The notes under the pieces are model-generated. The model did not search any database. It saw only the letters and a program-made list of their open reading frames with translations, and was not told the origin of the DNA. Position numbers and translations under genes: made by a program. From Terriglobus saanensis SP1PR4 (GTDB taxonomy: Bacteria > Acidobacteriota > Terriglobia > Terriglobales > Acidobacteriaceae), in NCBI RefSeq assembly GCF_000179915.2, contig NC_014963.1, positions 3,968,001-4,032,000 on the forward strand: DNA of 64,000 nt, written 5' to 3'. Position 1 is the first letter of the stretch; each line of letters begins with the position of its first letter. Below, piece after piece: positions 8,277 to 17,196 of this stretch.

Positions 8277-9490
8277 CGCTTCTTCTTCGCGCCCTTCTTT
8301 TCTTTCTTCTCTTCCGCTACCAGTCGAAACTCCGCAGGGGCCGTTGCCCCCGGCGCAAGAACACGACGCGTGATGTTTCCTTCGAGCCGGTAGGTCTTCG
8401 ACACTAACTGCGAAGGCTTGAAGAGTCCCGTCGCCTTATCTGCGACAGGCAAAGAGGCGCCCGCAGCCAGCACGGTGTAAGTAAACGCCGGAGCGGGTCC
8501 AACAACCTGCCGCCCATTCAGTCCACCGGGATCGGTCTTCAACTTGATCGGCAGGTAGCCCGCGATATTGCGGTCACGCTGCGCCGTTTCATAGCGATGC
8601 TTCTTGAGGTTCCACGTAAAAACGCGCAACTGATCGAAGTCATACGGCAGACCCGCCTTGTACGGGCTCATTGCGGTCACGTAGATGGGAACGTCCTTCA
8701 CGGGACCTTCCATCTCGGGGTCCTGGATGATGGTCAAAACATAGGCCGCCACGATGCGCTGGCCTTCCGCATACCGTGAAACGGAGTCGGGAACCTCCGT
8801 ATCCATCATGCGCGAGAGCATCCATCCCGTGTTGCCCTTGGAGTCCCGGACGAGCCACCAGTCTTCCATCGGCGGAACATAGGGCGCGTCGGGGAGAGAG
8901 ACCGCTGGCGCACCTTTCTTCTTTGGCGCTGCGTTCGCCGCATCGGCGGCGGCCTTCTGCGGTGTAACCCCTGGTGGTAGCGGCTTCACGGTACTCGCAC
9001 GTGCCAGCAGCTTCAGCTTCTCGCCCTCATCGAGACGATAGAAGCGGTCCGTATCGCGCCCCGGAGCAGAGTGCAGATAGACATCGTCGCGCACTGTCGC
9101 CGTCGCCACGGGAACATCCGCGGCATGGTCTTTCTTCAGGGCCTCGAACTCGTCCGCCACCTGCTGCGTCGCGACGGTGCGCTCGTCGATCCAGCCGACT
9201 TCGTTGGCGTCCGTCTGTACCTTGTAGAAGCGCCGGTTAGTTTCCAGGACCTTCAGTCGCTGGCCATTGGTCACGTTGGCGGTACGGTTGGAAACAGCCG
9301 CGATGCGGTCGCGCAGAAAGCCACTCTTCGCCGTTACATACACATACTTGCCGGGAAGAGCAGCTTTGAAACGGGAACACCCATTCAGCAGCAACACAGA
9401 GAACAACAGCAGGGGTAACAGCGTCTTCAGCAAGCGCGCTTGAAGCCCCTTCCCTGTTTGCCGTTCGTTTTCCTGACGCAAAATAGGCAA
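8273..9490 (-). CDS. SH3-domain lipoprotein of unknown function
   Basis: This predicted envelope lipoprotein has 405 residues. A basic n-region and hydrophobic stretch (about 20-35) end in the lipobox LLNGC, with Cys at 38. Two bacterial SH3-like modules follow: one at about 48-105 (KYVYVTAKSGFLRDR, then VGWIDERTV), the second at about 127-225, ending at GNTGWMLSRMMD. The C-terminal half has no family I recognise and ends in a Lys-rich tail. The TTG at 9490 directly follows the pyruvate kinase stop; a TTG about 19 codons further in is an alternative start. SH3 modules suggest binding to cell-wall peptide, but that is inference. Confidence 0.75.
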   Translation of the reverse strand: MPILRQENERQTGKGLQARLLKTLLPLLLFSVLLLNGCSRFKAALPGKYVYVTAKSGFLRDRIAAVSNRTANVTNGQRLKVLETNRRFYKVQTDANEVGWIDERTVATQQVADEFEALKKDHAADVPVATATVRDDVYLHSAPGRDTDRFYRLDEGEKLKLLARASTVKPLPPGVTPQKAAADAANAAPKKKGAPAVSLPDAPYVPPMEDWWLVRDSKGNTGWMLSRMMDTEVPDSVSRYAEGQRIVAAYVLTIIQDPEMEGPVKDVPIYVTAMSPYKAGLPYDFDQLRVFTWNLKKHRYETAQRDRNIAGYLPIKLKTDPGGLNGRQVVGPAPAFTYTVLAAGASLPVADKATGLFKPSQLVSKTYRLEGNITRRVLAPGATAPAEFRLVAEEKKEKKGAKKKR

Positions 9491-10975
9491 CTAGCGGTCT
9501 CCGACCTTATGCAGACGCATGAAGTTGGTCGCTCCTGTACGCGTCGCCGTACCGGCCACGATGCCCAGGATCTCGCCCTTCTTCACATGCCCTGCGGCTT
9601 CCAAAATATCCTCGGCCATGTTCACCAGTTTGTCCGTCTCGTCATAGCGGCGGCAGAGAATCGGCGTCACACCCCACAAGAGCACCATGCGTCCGATCGC
9701 TTCCACATCTGGACAGAGCGCAAAGACGCGCGCATTCGGACGATACTTCGAAAGCAGACGCGCCGTTGCGCCACTCTCCGTAAAGATAGCAATCGCGCCC
9801 AGGTCCAGATCGTCCGCCGAATGCGCCATGCACTCGCAGATCGTCTCTGCAACGCTCAGGCGTGCGCGTGCAGCGTGTCCGATGCCGTGGCCCAGACCGT
9901 GCCGGTGGCCCATGGGCTCCATGGCGATCTGCGTCTCGGTCTCCACGATGATCTTCGCCATCATGGCGACGGACTGCACAGGATACTTGCCTGCGGCAGT
10001 CTCCGCGCTCAGCATGACGGCGTCTGTGCCGTCATAGACGGCGTTGGCCACATCGCTTGCCTCGGCGCGCGTAGGACGGGGATTCTCGATCATGCTTTCG
10101 AGCATCTGCGTCGCCGTAATGACCGGCTTGCGATACACCGCGGCGCGGCGGATGATGTGCTTCTGAATCGCGGGCACCTTCTCGGGCGGAACTTCTACGC
10201 CAAGATCGCCACGCGCAACCATCAGACCGTCCGTCGCTTCCAGGATCTCTTCAAGATTCTCAATGGCCTGCGGCTTTTCGAGCTTCGCGACCACCCATGC
10301 GGTCGAACCGAGGGCGGCAACGCGCTCCTTGGTGTGGCGAACGTCCGCAGCCGTCCGGACGAACGACACCGCGACCGCATCCACCTTCTGCCCGATGCAG
10401 AAGACGAGATCTTCTTCGTCCTTCTCGGTGAGAGAAGGCACTTTGACCGGAATACCCGGCAGGTTGATGCCCTTGTTCTCACCCAGCATGCCACCGTTGA
10501 CGATCTCGCAGGTCACGTCGCCGCCCTGGATCGTGACCACCTTCAACTCAATCAGGCCGTCGGAGAGCAGAATCGTGGAGCCGGGCTCCAGGTTCTCCGC
10601 CAGCGTCTTGAAGGTTGTTCCGACGCGCTGGGCTGTGCCCAGAATCTCTTCCGGAGTGATGGTCAAAAGCTCGCCCGCGTGCAACAAGACGGCCTTGTGG
10701 TCCACCAGCTTGCCCGTACGGATCTTCGGTCCCTGCAGATCGGCGAGGATGCAGATTGCCTTGCCTTCGCTGGCCGAAACCTTGCGCACCATCGCAATCA
10801 GCTCAGCCTTCTGCTCGTGGCTACCGTGCGAAAAGTTCAGACGCGCCACGTCCAACCCGGCACGTACCAACTGCGTAAAGACCTCTTCTGTAGAACACGC
10901 CGGTCCTAGCGTCGCAACGATCTTTGCGCTACGACCACTTCTACCCAAAAAACCAACACCATCTGTCGCAGTCAT
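9491..10975 (-). CDS. pyk: Pyruvate kinase
   Basis: This enzyme makes ATP and pyruvate from phosphoenolpyruvate in the last step of glycolysis. The 494 residues include the substrate and metal motifs RLNFSHGSHE, ADLQGPKIRTGKL and LMVARGDLGVEVP, plus RPTRAEASDVANAVYDGTDA in the active-site barrel. The ATG at 10975 is chosen over an upstream one at 11026 because GGGAG sits four bases before it and the family N-terminus begins there. A His/Gly-rich insert (MGHRHGLGHGIGHAARARL) interrupts the C-terminal region. It is followed directly by the SH3 lipoprotein gene. Confidence 0.96.
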   Translation of the reverse strand: MTATDGVGFLGRSGRSAKIVATLGPACSTEEVFTQLVRAGLDVARLNFSHGSHEQKAELIAMVRKVSASEGKAICILADLQGPKIRTGKLVDHKAVLLHAGELLTITPEEILGTAQRVGTTFKTLAENLEPGSTILLSDGLIELKVVTIQGGDVTCEIVNGGMLGENKGINLPGIPVKVPSLTEKDEEDLVFCIGQKVDAVAVSFVRTAADVRHTKERVAALGSTAWVVAKLEKPQAIENLEEILEATDGLMVARGDLGVEVPPEKVPAIQKHIIRRAAVYRKPVITATQMLESMIENPRPTRAEASDVANAVYDGTDAVMLSAETAAGKYPVQSVAMMAKIIVETETQIAMEPMGHRHGLGHGIGHAARARLSVAETICECMAHSADDLDLGAIAIFTESGATARLLSKYRPNARVFALCPDVEAIGRMVLLWGVTPILCRRYDETDKLVNMAEDILEAAGHVKKGEILGIVAGTATRTGATNFMRLHKVGDR

Positions 10976-11061
10976 CGTTCTCCCGGGAACTGCAGCGCAA
11001 CGCCGCAATTTTCTATGCCCCGGCAATTTTACCTACAAATTAGCGTCCATCACTTTTTGCT

Positions 11062-11985
11062 TCAGTGTCCGTCCTGCGAGGGACGCCGGGAGAGCTCCGC
11101 ATTAAGCTCCGCTCCGCATAAAACACTGAGCGCCGTGAGGAACATCCAGACCATCAGGACGATACCCGTTCCCAGTGAACCGTAGACCTGCGAGTAATCC
11201 GCAAAGCGGGTCACATACCAGCCAAAGCCCACCGTCGTAAGGAACCAGGTGATGGTGGCAAACGCCGCACCTGGAAAGACCTCGTGCCAACCGAGTTCCT
11301 TTGAAGTTCCAAATCGGTAAATCATCGCGATCACCGATGCGGTCGCGGACAGGGCCACCGTCCAGCGCACAATATTTGCCGTCACATAGAACAACGACTG
11401 TACCTGCGGCTGCTTCCACTCCATCACCATCAGGGTGATCAGGTGGCCAAAGACCACCAGAACGCTCGCGATGGAGAGCGGAATCAGCGAAATCGGCACC
11501 AGCAGATAGGCTCGACCGCGCCTCTGCCACTGCGTCCACGCGTTGAGTGGTAGGTCGTAGGTGCGCCGGAAGCCTTCCATCAATGTAGCGATGACGCCCG
11601 CCGCACCGGAAAATCCGACGATGCCCGCACCAATCAGCACCCGGATCGACTGCGGCGCTCGGTGATCGCCGCCTGTAAAGAACTCCTGCAGCAACGGCGC
11701 CACATTCGCTGGCAGAACCCGGTCGAAGAAGATCGCCAGCTCCGAACGCAACGGAGCGACATCAGGCAGAAGGTTGATGCAGGCGGCAGCTACCAGAAGT
11801 GCCGGAAACACGGCAAAAACAGCAGAATAAGCAACGGCCTTCGCCGTCGTGCCGCATCCGTTCTGGAAGGAGTTCCAGTAGGCCCGGCGGACGTGCTCCG
11901 TCCATCGCAGACCATGCCCCGCGATGCGTCCTGGCATAGCCAGAACGCCGCGGTCATCGTCGCGTTGAACTTTTATGGCTTCCAC
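11062..11985 (-). CDS. YihY/BrkB-family membrane protein
   Basis: This inner-membrane protein of 307 residues has six predicted helices. Family landmarks are the aromatic N-terminal amphipathic segment (RAYWNSFQNGCGTTAKAVAY), LLPLR-type helices, and the last helix with GTGIVLMVWMFLTALSVL followed by GAELNAEL. The family was once misannotated as ribonuclease BN, and its molecular role is unsettled. The GTG at 11985 overlaps the thioredoxin-like gene by 13 bases; an ATG at 11937 is an alternative start. The overlap suggests the two are co-transcribed. Confidence 0.88.
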   Translation of the reverse strand: MEAIKVQRDDDRGVLAMPGRIAGHGLRWTEHVRRAYWNSFQNGCGTTAKAVAYSAVFAVFPALLVAAACINLLPDVAPLRSELAIFFDRVLPANVAPLLQEFFTGGDHRAPQSIRVLIGAGIVGFSGAAGVIATLMEGFRRTYDLPLNAWTQWQRRGRAYLLVPISLIPLSIASVLVVFGHLITLMVMEWKQPQVQSLFYVTANIVRWTVALSATASVIAMIYRFGTSKELGWHEVFPGAAFATITWFLTTVGFGWYVTRFADYSQVYGSLGTGIVLMVWMFLTALSVLCGAELNAELSRRPSQDGH

Positions 11986-12479
11986 TGATTCAGAAAGTCC
12001 GTGGCGTATTTTTCATCCATATAGCGCATATCGCTGAACTCACCCTGGGATTGCGCGTACAGAACCTTCCCCCTGGCGTCGACGACGGCCAGTGCTGGCA
12101 CGCCATGCTTCAAGGGGACACCATATTTCGCGGCAAGATCCAGATTGGTATCGATATGCCCAACCCACACAGGAACGAGGACAAAATTTGCGTTCAGAAC
12201 CTCAACGTTCGGGCTCTTATGAAAGTAGTAGTACAGCACCTGGCAGTCGCCGCACCAGTCTCCACCGAAGTCCAGGATGACGCGCTTATGCTCGGCCCTG
12301 GCTTTTTGGAAGGCGGCAGCGATGAGTGCCTTTGGGTCGGCCTTCTCGTCATAGATGTGGTTGTGGGGGATCGCTACAACGGGCGTGCGCTTTACCGGCG
12401 GAGCCACTTGAGCATGGCCGGACACGCCGAAAGCAGAGAGAAAAACAAACGAAAGTGCAAAAGCGAATGCTTTACGCAT
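11973..12479 (-). CDS. Secreted thioredoxin-fold protein
   Basis: This 168-residue protein has a signal peptide (1-23, ending SGHAQ), followed by a thioredoxin fold with active site WCGDC at residues 75-79 and a cis-proline region at HGVPALAVVD. WCGDC rather than WCGPC is typical of periplasmic thioredoxin-like proteins of the DUF255/thioredoxin_7 kind. It probably handles disulfides in the envelope. It is the first gene of a pair with the YihY gene. The partner proteins are unknown. Confidence 0.85.
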   Translation of the reverse strand: MRKAFAFALSFVFLSAFGVSGHAQVAPPVKRTPVVAIPHNHIYDEKADPKALIAAAFQKARAEHKRVILDFGGDWCGDCQVLYYYFHKSPNVEVLNANFVLVPVWVGHIDTNLDLAAKYGVPLKHGVPALAVVDARGKVLYAQSQGEFSDMRYMDEKYATDFLNQWKP

Positions 12480-12564
12480 TAGGAAGAACTCCTATGGGAT
12501 CAGTTTAGACATCGTCTAACGTCCTGAGAAGAAGATGAAAAAGTGAGCCGATTCGACTCATCCA

Positions 12565-12608
12565 CGAACGAAAATTGCAATTTTCTATCTGAACTGCAAT
12601 TTTGTTCG
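12565..12608. repeat. Long AT-rich inverted repeat after scpA
   Basis: CGAACGAAAATTGCA (12565-12579) pairs with TGCAATTTTGTTCG (12595-12608), with one bulged base. The first arm also forms part of a 16-base perfect palindrome, GAAAATTGCAATTTTC, at 12570-12585. It lies 15 bases past the scpA stop on the minus strand, so it may end or stabilise that transcript. It contrasts with the GC-rich surroundings. Confidence 0.55.
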
Positions 12609-12622
12609 GTTTCCGAGGACTT

Positions 12623-13549
12623 CTAGCGCCAATCGTCTCGGGCCATGGCGGCCTGATTTGCGATGACATCGTCGAAGTTGTCTGCCTTTTTGATCAAAAT
12701 CTCGCCGGTAACCTGGGTTTGCCGCAGAAGGATCGCCTGGAGACGCACAAGTTCGAGCATCGCCAGGAACATACATATCAGGGCCTGCTGCGAGTGAGTA
12801 TTGGCGAGCAACTTCCGGAGGGAGATGGGACGATCTTCCAACACCAGACGGCGCTTGCAGTAGTCGATCATCTGCGAGACGGTGACGGTGTCCTCATTGA
12901 CATTGAGGATGGGGCGCTCTTTGAGGCGCTGCAGAATCTCCTGGAAGACGCGGACGAGGTCGTCCGTATCTGCGGCGATCTCGCGGTCCGAGCTAGCGAC
13001 TTCGCGGAATTCTCCGATGCCGGGATTCGTCCAGGTGGCTTCTTCGATCTGCTGCTTCTGCATGAGCATCTGCGCGGCGGCCTTGAAGCGCTCGTGCTCC
13101 AGCAGGCGCTCGACGAGTTCGCGGCGCGGATCTTCCATGTCCCCAGCGGCGATGAGTGAGGCTTCGCGCGGAAGGAGCATTTTGCTCTTGATGTGGATCA
13201 GCAGCGAAGCGGTGTAGATGAACTCGCCTGCCGAGTCGACGTCCGTCTGCTTGAGCTGGTCGCAGTAACTCAGGAACTGCGCGGTAATGCGCGCAATGGG
13301 GATGTCATAGATATCGATGTCCTGCTTGCGGATGAGATCCAGCAGGAGGTCGAGCGGGCCGTCATAGACGAGGCCGACGGTGATGTTGAACGGAGACTGC
13401 GACTGCTCCTCGCGCGTGGGCTTGGCCTCCTTGACGACAGGAGGCTTGGGCGCAGGAGGCGTCGGAGGATGCTCAAGGACAAGCGTCTCTACCTCGGGCT
13501 GCTGTTGCTCAGCTTGCGGCTCTTCGTTCTGGAGTTCGACTTCAGACAT
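12623..13549 (-). CDS. scpA: Segregation and condensation protein A
   Basis: ScpA is the kleisin subunit of the bacterial SMC condensin. The 308 residues start MSEVELQNEEPQAEQQQ, an acidic Gln/Pro-rich leader of about 65 residues. The kleisin N-terminal domain follows (GPLDLLLDLIRKQDIDIYDI, IARITAQFL), then a central helical region and a C-terminal winged-helix. The ATG at 13549 is chosen because 35 upstream codons of the longer frame have no family counterpart. The partner scpB is not visible next to it. A frameshifted SDR lies divergently upstream, between scpA and trpS. Confidence 0.92.
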   Translation of the reverse strand: MSEVELQNEEPQAEQQQPEVETLVLEHPPTPPAPKPPVVKEAKPTREEQSQSPFNITVGLVYDGPLDLLLDLIRKQDIDIYDIPIARITAQFLSYCDQLKQTDVDSAGEFIYTASLLIHIKSKMLLPREASLIAAGDMEDPRRELVERLLEHERFKAAAQMLMQKQQIEEATWTNPGIGEFREVASSDREIAADTDDLVRVFQEILQRLKERPILNVNEDTVTVSQMIDYCKRRLVLEDRPISLRKLLANTHSQQALICMFLAMLELVRLQAILLRQTQVTGEILIKKADNFDDVIANQAAMARDDWR

Positions 13550-13698
13550 TCGCTCTAACAGTATCGCCCATGCGGGGTTCTTGAAAACTGGGCATATCTT
13601 TCCCGGCCCAAAACCGGGTCCCCGAAAGGAACGGGATGGATACCCTCGATGCACCTTTCATACAAGTAGAGAATTCCCGAAAGCTCTAAGGTGAAGAG

Positions 13699-14471
13699 AT
13701 GGATCTGTACCAAGGTGGAAGGCTGAAAAACAAATGCGCTCTTCTGATGGGAGCAACGAGTGGGATCGGCCAGGCCTGCGCCGAGATGTTTGCTCGTCAA
13801 GGGGCCCGCGTTGTAGTGACGGGTCGCCGAGTTGCTGAGGGCGAAGCAGTCGCACATGGCATCGTCGCTGCGGGTGCCGACGCCGTGTTCCATCGGTGCG
13901 ATGTAACTGAGACCGAATCGGTTGAGGAGGCCGTTCGACAGACTGTAGAACGCCTGGGGAGGATTGACATCCTCCTAAATAACGCCGGCGGATCGAGCAA
14001 CACGGACGGCCCGGTGACCACCGCCTCCCTCGATGCATTTTGGAATAACATGCGAGTCGATCACTTTGGGACTTTTCTCACCCTTCGCTTCGCAATTCCG
14101 GAGATGGTCAAATCCGGGGCGGATCGGTAATCAATATGGTGTCGGTGGTGGGCTTTGGAAATTTGACTGGCGGACGCTCTGCATATGCCTCATCGAAAGC
14201 CGCCGTGATGAATCTCACTCGAAGCACAGCGCACACCTTCGCCAAAGATCGGGTCCGGGTGAACGCCATCGCTCCCGCTGGCGTCGGTACTGAGCGGATC
14301 AAAAAGATGTTGGCGGACCGACCTGAAGCCAAGGCTGCCATCGCAATGCAGCAGCTAGGCCTGATCGAACCCGAAGACATCGCATACGCGGCGGTTTTCC
14401 TAGCATCTGATGAGTCCCGCATGATCACCGGCCACATACTCCCGGTAGATGCAGGGTCATTCTCCGATTGA
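13699..14471 (+). pseudogene. Short-chain dehydrogenase with a single-base frameshift
   Basis: Two frames together give one complete SDR of about 256 residues. The first frame (13699-14130) has the NAD(P) motif GATSGIG at 18-24, DVTETESVE and LLNNAGGSS, and ends at IPEMVKSGADR. The second (from about 14120, open to 14471) has VSVVGFGNLTGGRSAYASSK with the catalytic Ser, Tyr and Lys, and a C-terminus ending ILPVDAGSFSD. Adding one G to the GGGG run at 14116-14119 restores SGGGSVINMVSVVG, the expected family sequence. So this is a recent frameshift or a sequencing error in a homopolymer. It is divergent from scpA. Confidence 0.85.
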
Positions 14472-14498
14472 GCGGGACCGGAGTAGTTCAGATCAGGT

Positions 14499-14693
14499 TT
14501 ACACAGGATCAGTCGCCGAGGGCAAAATCCCAGGCGTAGCTTCCTGATCGCCTTCCGGCGTGTACTCGCTGTCGGAGTGAGCGTCGTCCGGACGGACGTA
14601 GCCCTGCGGAGAGATGTTGGTGTTCTCGCGACGGTCGGCGTCCGTGGCTGGGATGGTGGAGGTGGTCGGAACAGGCTTCAGTTTGTCGGTCAT
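14499..14693 (-). CDS. Small hydrophilic protein of unknown function
   Basis: This 64-residue polar, Pro/Thr/Asp-rich sequence (MTDKLKPVPTTSTIPATDAD...) has no hydrophobic segment or recognised domain and is probably disordered. It starts four bases after the trpS stop in the same direction, so it is likely a downstream cistron of trpS. Codon choice looks like that of the neighbours. No family is recognised. Confidence 0.5.
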   Translation of the reverse strand: MTDKLKPVPTTSTIPATDADRRENTNISPQGYVRPDDAHSDSEYTPEGDQEATPGILPSATDPV

Positions 14694-14697
14694 TGGT

Positions 14698-15780
14698 TTA
14701 CCCCAGCCCTATGACGCTCCGAACCTGCTGCATGGTTTCCGCGGCACGCGCGCGGGCGCGTTCCGCTCCATCTGCAAGGATCTGGTAGACGCGCTCCGGA
14801 TTGGCTTCGAGTTCGGCGCGGCGAATGCGGATGGGCTCGATTTCCTCGATGATCGAGTCGGCGCACCAGCCTTTGCACTCGATGCAACCGATCGAAGCGG
14901 TGGTGCAGCCAGCGTAGACCTTTTCAATCTTTTCCTTGTTGGAGAAGACCTTATGCAGGTCACCAACCGGACAAACATCGGGGTTGCCGGGGTCAGTGCG
15001 GCGAACCCGGGCAGAATCCGTCACCATGGTCTTGAGTTTTTTACGGATGTCGTCTGGAGCATCCGAGAGCATGATGGTGTTGCCATAGCTCTTGGACATC
15101 TTGCGACCGTCGAGACCGGGGAGCTTTGGGCTCGGCGTGAGAAGAACCTTCGGTTCGGGAAGAATTTCGGCTTCAATGGCGTTGTCGCCCACTTCGGCCT
15201 TGATCTTCTCCTTATCCGATTTCGCGGCAGCCACTTCTGGCGTTTCCGCTGACGAATAAAGCTGGTTGAAGCGGCGTGCTACCTCGCGCGTCAGTTCCAC
15301 GTGGGCAACCTGATCCTGCCCTACGGGAACGAAATCCGGCTGATAGAGCAAAATGTCCGCAGACTGCAGCAGCGGATAACCAAGGAAGCCGTAGGTGTTG
15401 AGATCCTTTTCGCGGAGCTGTTCCTGCTGATCCTTGTAGGTCGGCACACGTTCCAGCCAGCCGAGGGGCGTGATCATGCTCAGCAGCGTGTGGAGCTCCG
15501 AGTGTGCAGGGACTGCGCTCTGGCGAAAGATGACACACTTTTCAGGATCGAGACCGGCAGAGAGAAAATCTACGGCCACCTGAAAGGATTTGTCCGACAG
15601 ATCGCCGGGGTCGGCGTAGTCGGTGGTGAGAGCGTGGATGTCTGCGATGAAGAAGTAGCACTCGTACTCGTCCTGCAGGCGGACCCAGTTGTAGAGGGCT
15701 CCCATGTAGTTGCCGAGGTGGAGGCGGCCCGTGGGGCGCATGCCGGAGAGAACACGTTTGCGGGGGTTTGGGTCACTCAT
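14698..15780 (-). CDS. trpS: Tryptophanyl-tRNA synthetase
   Basis: This class I aminoacyl-tRNA synthetase charges tRNA-Trp. The 360-residue protein opens with KRVLSGMRPTGRLHLGNYMG, whose HLGN (21-24) is the HIGH-type ATP motif. GLDPEKCVIFRQSAVPAH and PLLQSADILLYQPDFVPVGQ line the active site, and KMSKS lies in GLDGRKMSKSYGN. It carries an insertion with two cysteines near the C-terminal half (DVCPVGDLH and CTTASIGCIECKGWC), a CxxC-type arrangement. It is probably transcribed with the small gene at 14499. Confidence 0.96.
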   Translation of the reverse strand: MSDPNPRKRVLSGMRPTGRLHLGNYMGALYNWVRLQDEYECYFFIADIHALTTDYADPGDLSDKSFQVAVDFLSAGLDPEKCVIFRQSAVPAHSELHTLLSMITPLGWLERVPTYKDQQEQLREKDLNTYGFLGYPLLQSADILLYQPDFVPVGQDQVAHVELTREVARRFNQLYSSAETPEVAAAKSDKEKIKAEVGDNAIEAEILPEPKVLLTPSPKLPGLDGRKMSKSYGNTIMLSDAPDDIRKKLKTMVTDSARVRRTDPGNPDVCPVGDLHKVFSNKEKIEKVYAGCTTASIGCIECKGWCADSIIEEIEPIRIRRAELEANPERVYQILADGAERARARAAETMQQVRSVIGLG

Positions 15781-15829
15781 GCCGATAGGTCGATGGTAAA
15801 TGATTCGTCTCGGGAGCCCGCCTCAGCAC

Positions 15830-15874
15830 TGTGCCCCATTCTTTCGCGCTCTTTGCACGAAAGAATGGGGCACA
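15830..15874. repeat. Perfect 17-bp inverted repeat, member of a dispersed family
   Basis: TGTGCCCCATTCTTTCG (15830-15846) and CGAAAGAATGGGGCACA (15858-15874) are exact reverse complements with an 11-base loop. The right arm recurs exactly at 37496-37512, again inside a hairpin. The element sits between the site-2 protease gene and trpS, both minus strand. No T-run follows on the minus strand, so it looks like a mobile-type palindromic repeat rather than an ordinary terminator. Confidence 0.75.
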
Positions 15875-15886
15875 AAGTTCGGGCTT

Positions 15887-16579
15887 CTAGATCGAGAAGA
15901 GGATGCGGTTGAAGAAGAGCAGCATCGGTACGAAGACGAAGCCCATCAATCGGCCACCTACAAGCATCAGGATGAGCAGCGAAAACATGCCCACCTTGTT
16001 GTAGAGGTCCTGCAGGCGCGGCGAGAGAAAGTGCGTCAGCACGCGCGAGCCGTCAAGCGGAGGGATGGGAATGAGATTAAAGGCAAAGAGGGAGAGGTTC
16101 ACCAGAAGGCTGGCATAGAGGAGCAGGATGATTGGGAAGAGAATCGAGCTTCCGACCATGGAGGCCTCGGAGAAGCCGAGGACCATGCCTGCAGCGTTCG
16201 CCACGGAGACCTTTGCTCCCGTGTGATTGAGGATGATCAACAGAAGCAGGCAGGCAACGGCCACAAGCAGATTGGAAAGCGGTCCCGCGATGGTGACGAG
16301 GATGTCATCGCGTCTGTAGTTTTTGAAGTTACGCGGTGTGACGGGCGTTGGCTTGGCCCAGCCGATCAGCGGTGCGTGGTAAAAAGCGCTGATCAGCGGA
16401 ATGATGACGGATCCGAGAGGATCCAGATGCTTCATGGGATTGAGCGTGACACGGCCGAGCATGCGCGCAGTCTGATCGCCGAGGCGCGAGGCCATCCAGG
16501 CATGGGAGGCCTCGTGAATGCAGAAGGCGAAGATCAGGGCGGCGAATTCGAAGAGGATGATGGCTACGTCTTGATGCAT
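15887..16579 (-). CDS. Site-2 protease-like M50 metalloprotease
   Basis: This intramembrane zinc protease homologue of 230 residues has the HExxH-type motif HEASH in FCIHEASHAWMASRLGD near residue 20. The third zinc ligand lies in NLIPIPPLDGSRVL, equivalent to the NxxPxPxLDG motif. Several hydrophobic helices surround both. There are no PDZ or CBS domains, which places it in the short Rip-like M50B branch. Substrates are unknown. It lies upstream of trpS in the same direction, a common arrangement near trpS and scpA in this group, as far as I recall. Confidence 0.9.
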   Translation of the reverse strand: MHQDVAIILFEFAALIFAFCIHEASHAWMASRLGDQTARMLGRVTLNPMKHLDPLGSVIIPLISAFYHAPLIGWAKPTPVTPRNFKNYRRDDILVTIAGPLSNLLVAVACLLLLIILNHTGAKVSVANAAGMVLGFSEASMVGSSILFPIILLLYASLLVNLSLFAFNLIPIPPLDGSRVLTHFLSPRLQDLYNKVGMFSLLILMLVGGRLMGFVFVPMLLFFNRILFSI

Positions 16580-16609
16580 GTCTTAGATGATATGGGAATG
16601 CGCCGTCCG

Positions 16610-17182
16610 CTACTGTGAAACGTTCCCGGTAAGGCGGACGGGGTAGCGATCGTCGATGTAGGTGTTGGGTTCCAGCCGCGTGTTATCGGCGAGGGTAATG
16701 TTGTATCCACGCAGGAAGGTGACGCCGGGGTAGATGTAAACGTCTTTGCCTATACTGGCGAAGATATGCGAACCGAGCATGGCGCGAAAGCGAAAGCCAA
16801 GCCAGAGATTGAGACCCAGCGGCGAGCGATCGAATTGAAGCCAGAACCAGATGAGGGGCTTCACCGCAGCAAAGCGGTCGGGATCGAGGCTATCGCAACC
16901 GCGCGAGGGCATCTCTCCGGCAAGCGAGACGTTGCGGGGGTCGAAGTTTTCCTTGCGGACGTCGAGCGGGAGATCGGTTTCCAGCGTCGTCGTGGAGCGT
17001 CCGCCATGGGGTTTGCCGAGAAGGAGCATATGCAGCTCGTCGCGAACGATCTCGGAGCGCCGGTCGCAGCCGGTGTGGCGCGTGAACTCTTCATCGAGAT
17101 GGGCGAGCCAGCGGCGAAAGGTCGCCTCGCCTTCGGGTGTGGGCTTCGGTGCATTGGGCTTGTTGTGCATAACTTCTGCCAT
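16610..17182 (-). CDS. Protein with a C-terminal hexapeptide-like stretch
   Basis: This 190-residue protein has no signal peptide. Residues about 145-185 (GKDVYIYPGVTFLRGYNITL, then ADNTRLEPNTYIDD) resemble one or two coils of a left-handed beta helix as in acyl- or nucleotidyltransferases. The first 140 residues are polar, with a Trp-rich segment near 118-128 (PLIWFWLQFDRSP). It is too short to be a complete hexapeptide acyltransferase, so it could be an adapter or a remnant. It follows the SIMPL gene by 14 bases. I do not recognise the family. Confidence 0.6.
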   Translation of the reverse strand: MAEVMHNKPNAPKPTPEGEATFRRWLAHLDEEFTRHTGCDRRSEIVRDELHMLLLGKPHGGRSTTTLETDLPLDVRKENFDPRNVSLAGEMPSRGCDSLDPDRFAAVKPLIWFWLQFDRSPLGLNLWLGFRFRAMLGSHIFASIGKDVYIYPGVTFLRGYNITLADNTRLEPNTYIDDRYPVRLTGNVSQ

Positions 17183-17196
17183 GGTGACTCCCTCAG

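Noticed and set aside
9440-10909. A 489-codon plus-strand frame over pyk
   Set aside because: It is antisense to pyruvate kinase, with no start signal and a His/Arg-rich shadow composition.
11062-11985. Ribonuclease BN annotation for the YihY gene
   Set aside because: The old name came from a misassignment; YihY/BrkB membrane proteins lack the RNase Z-type nuclease domain.
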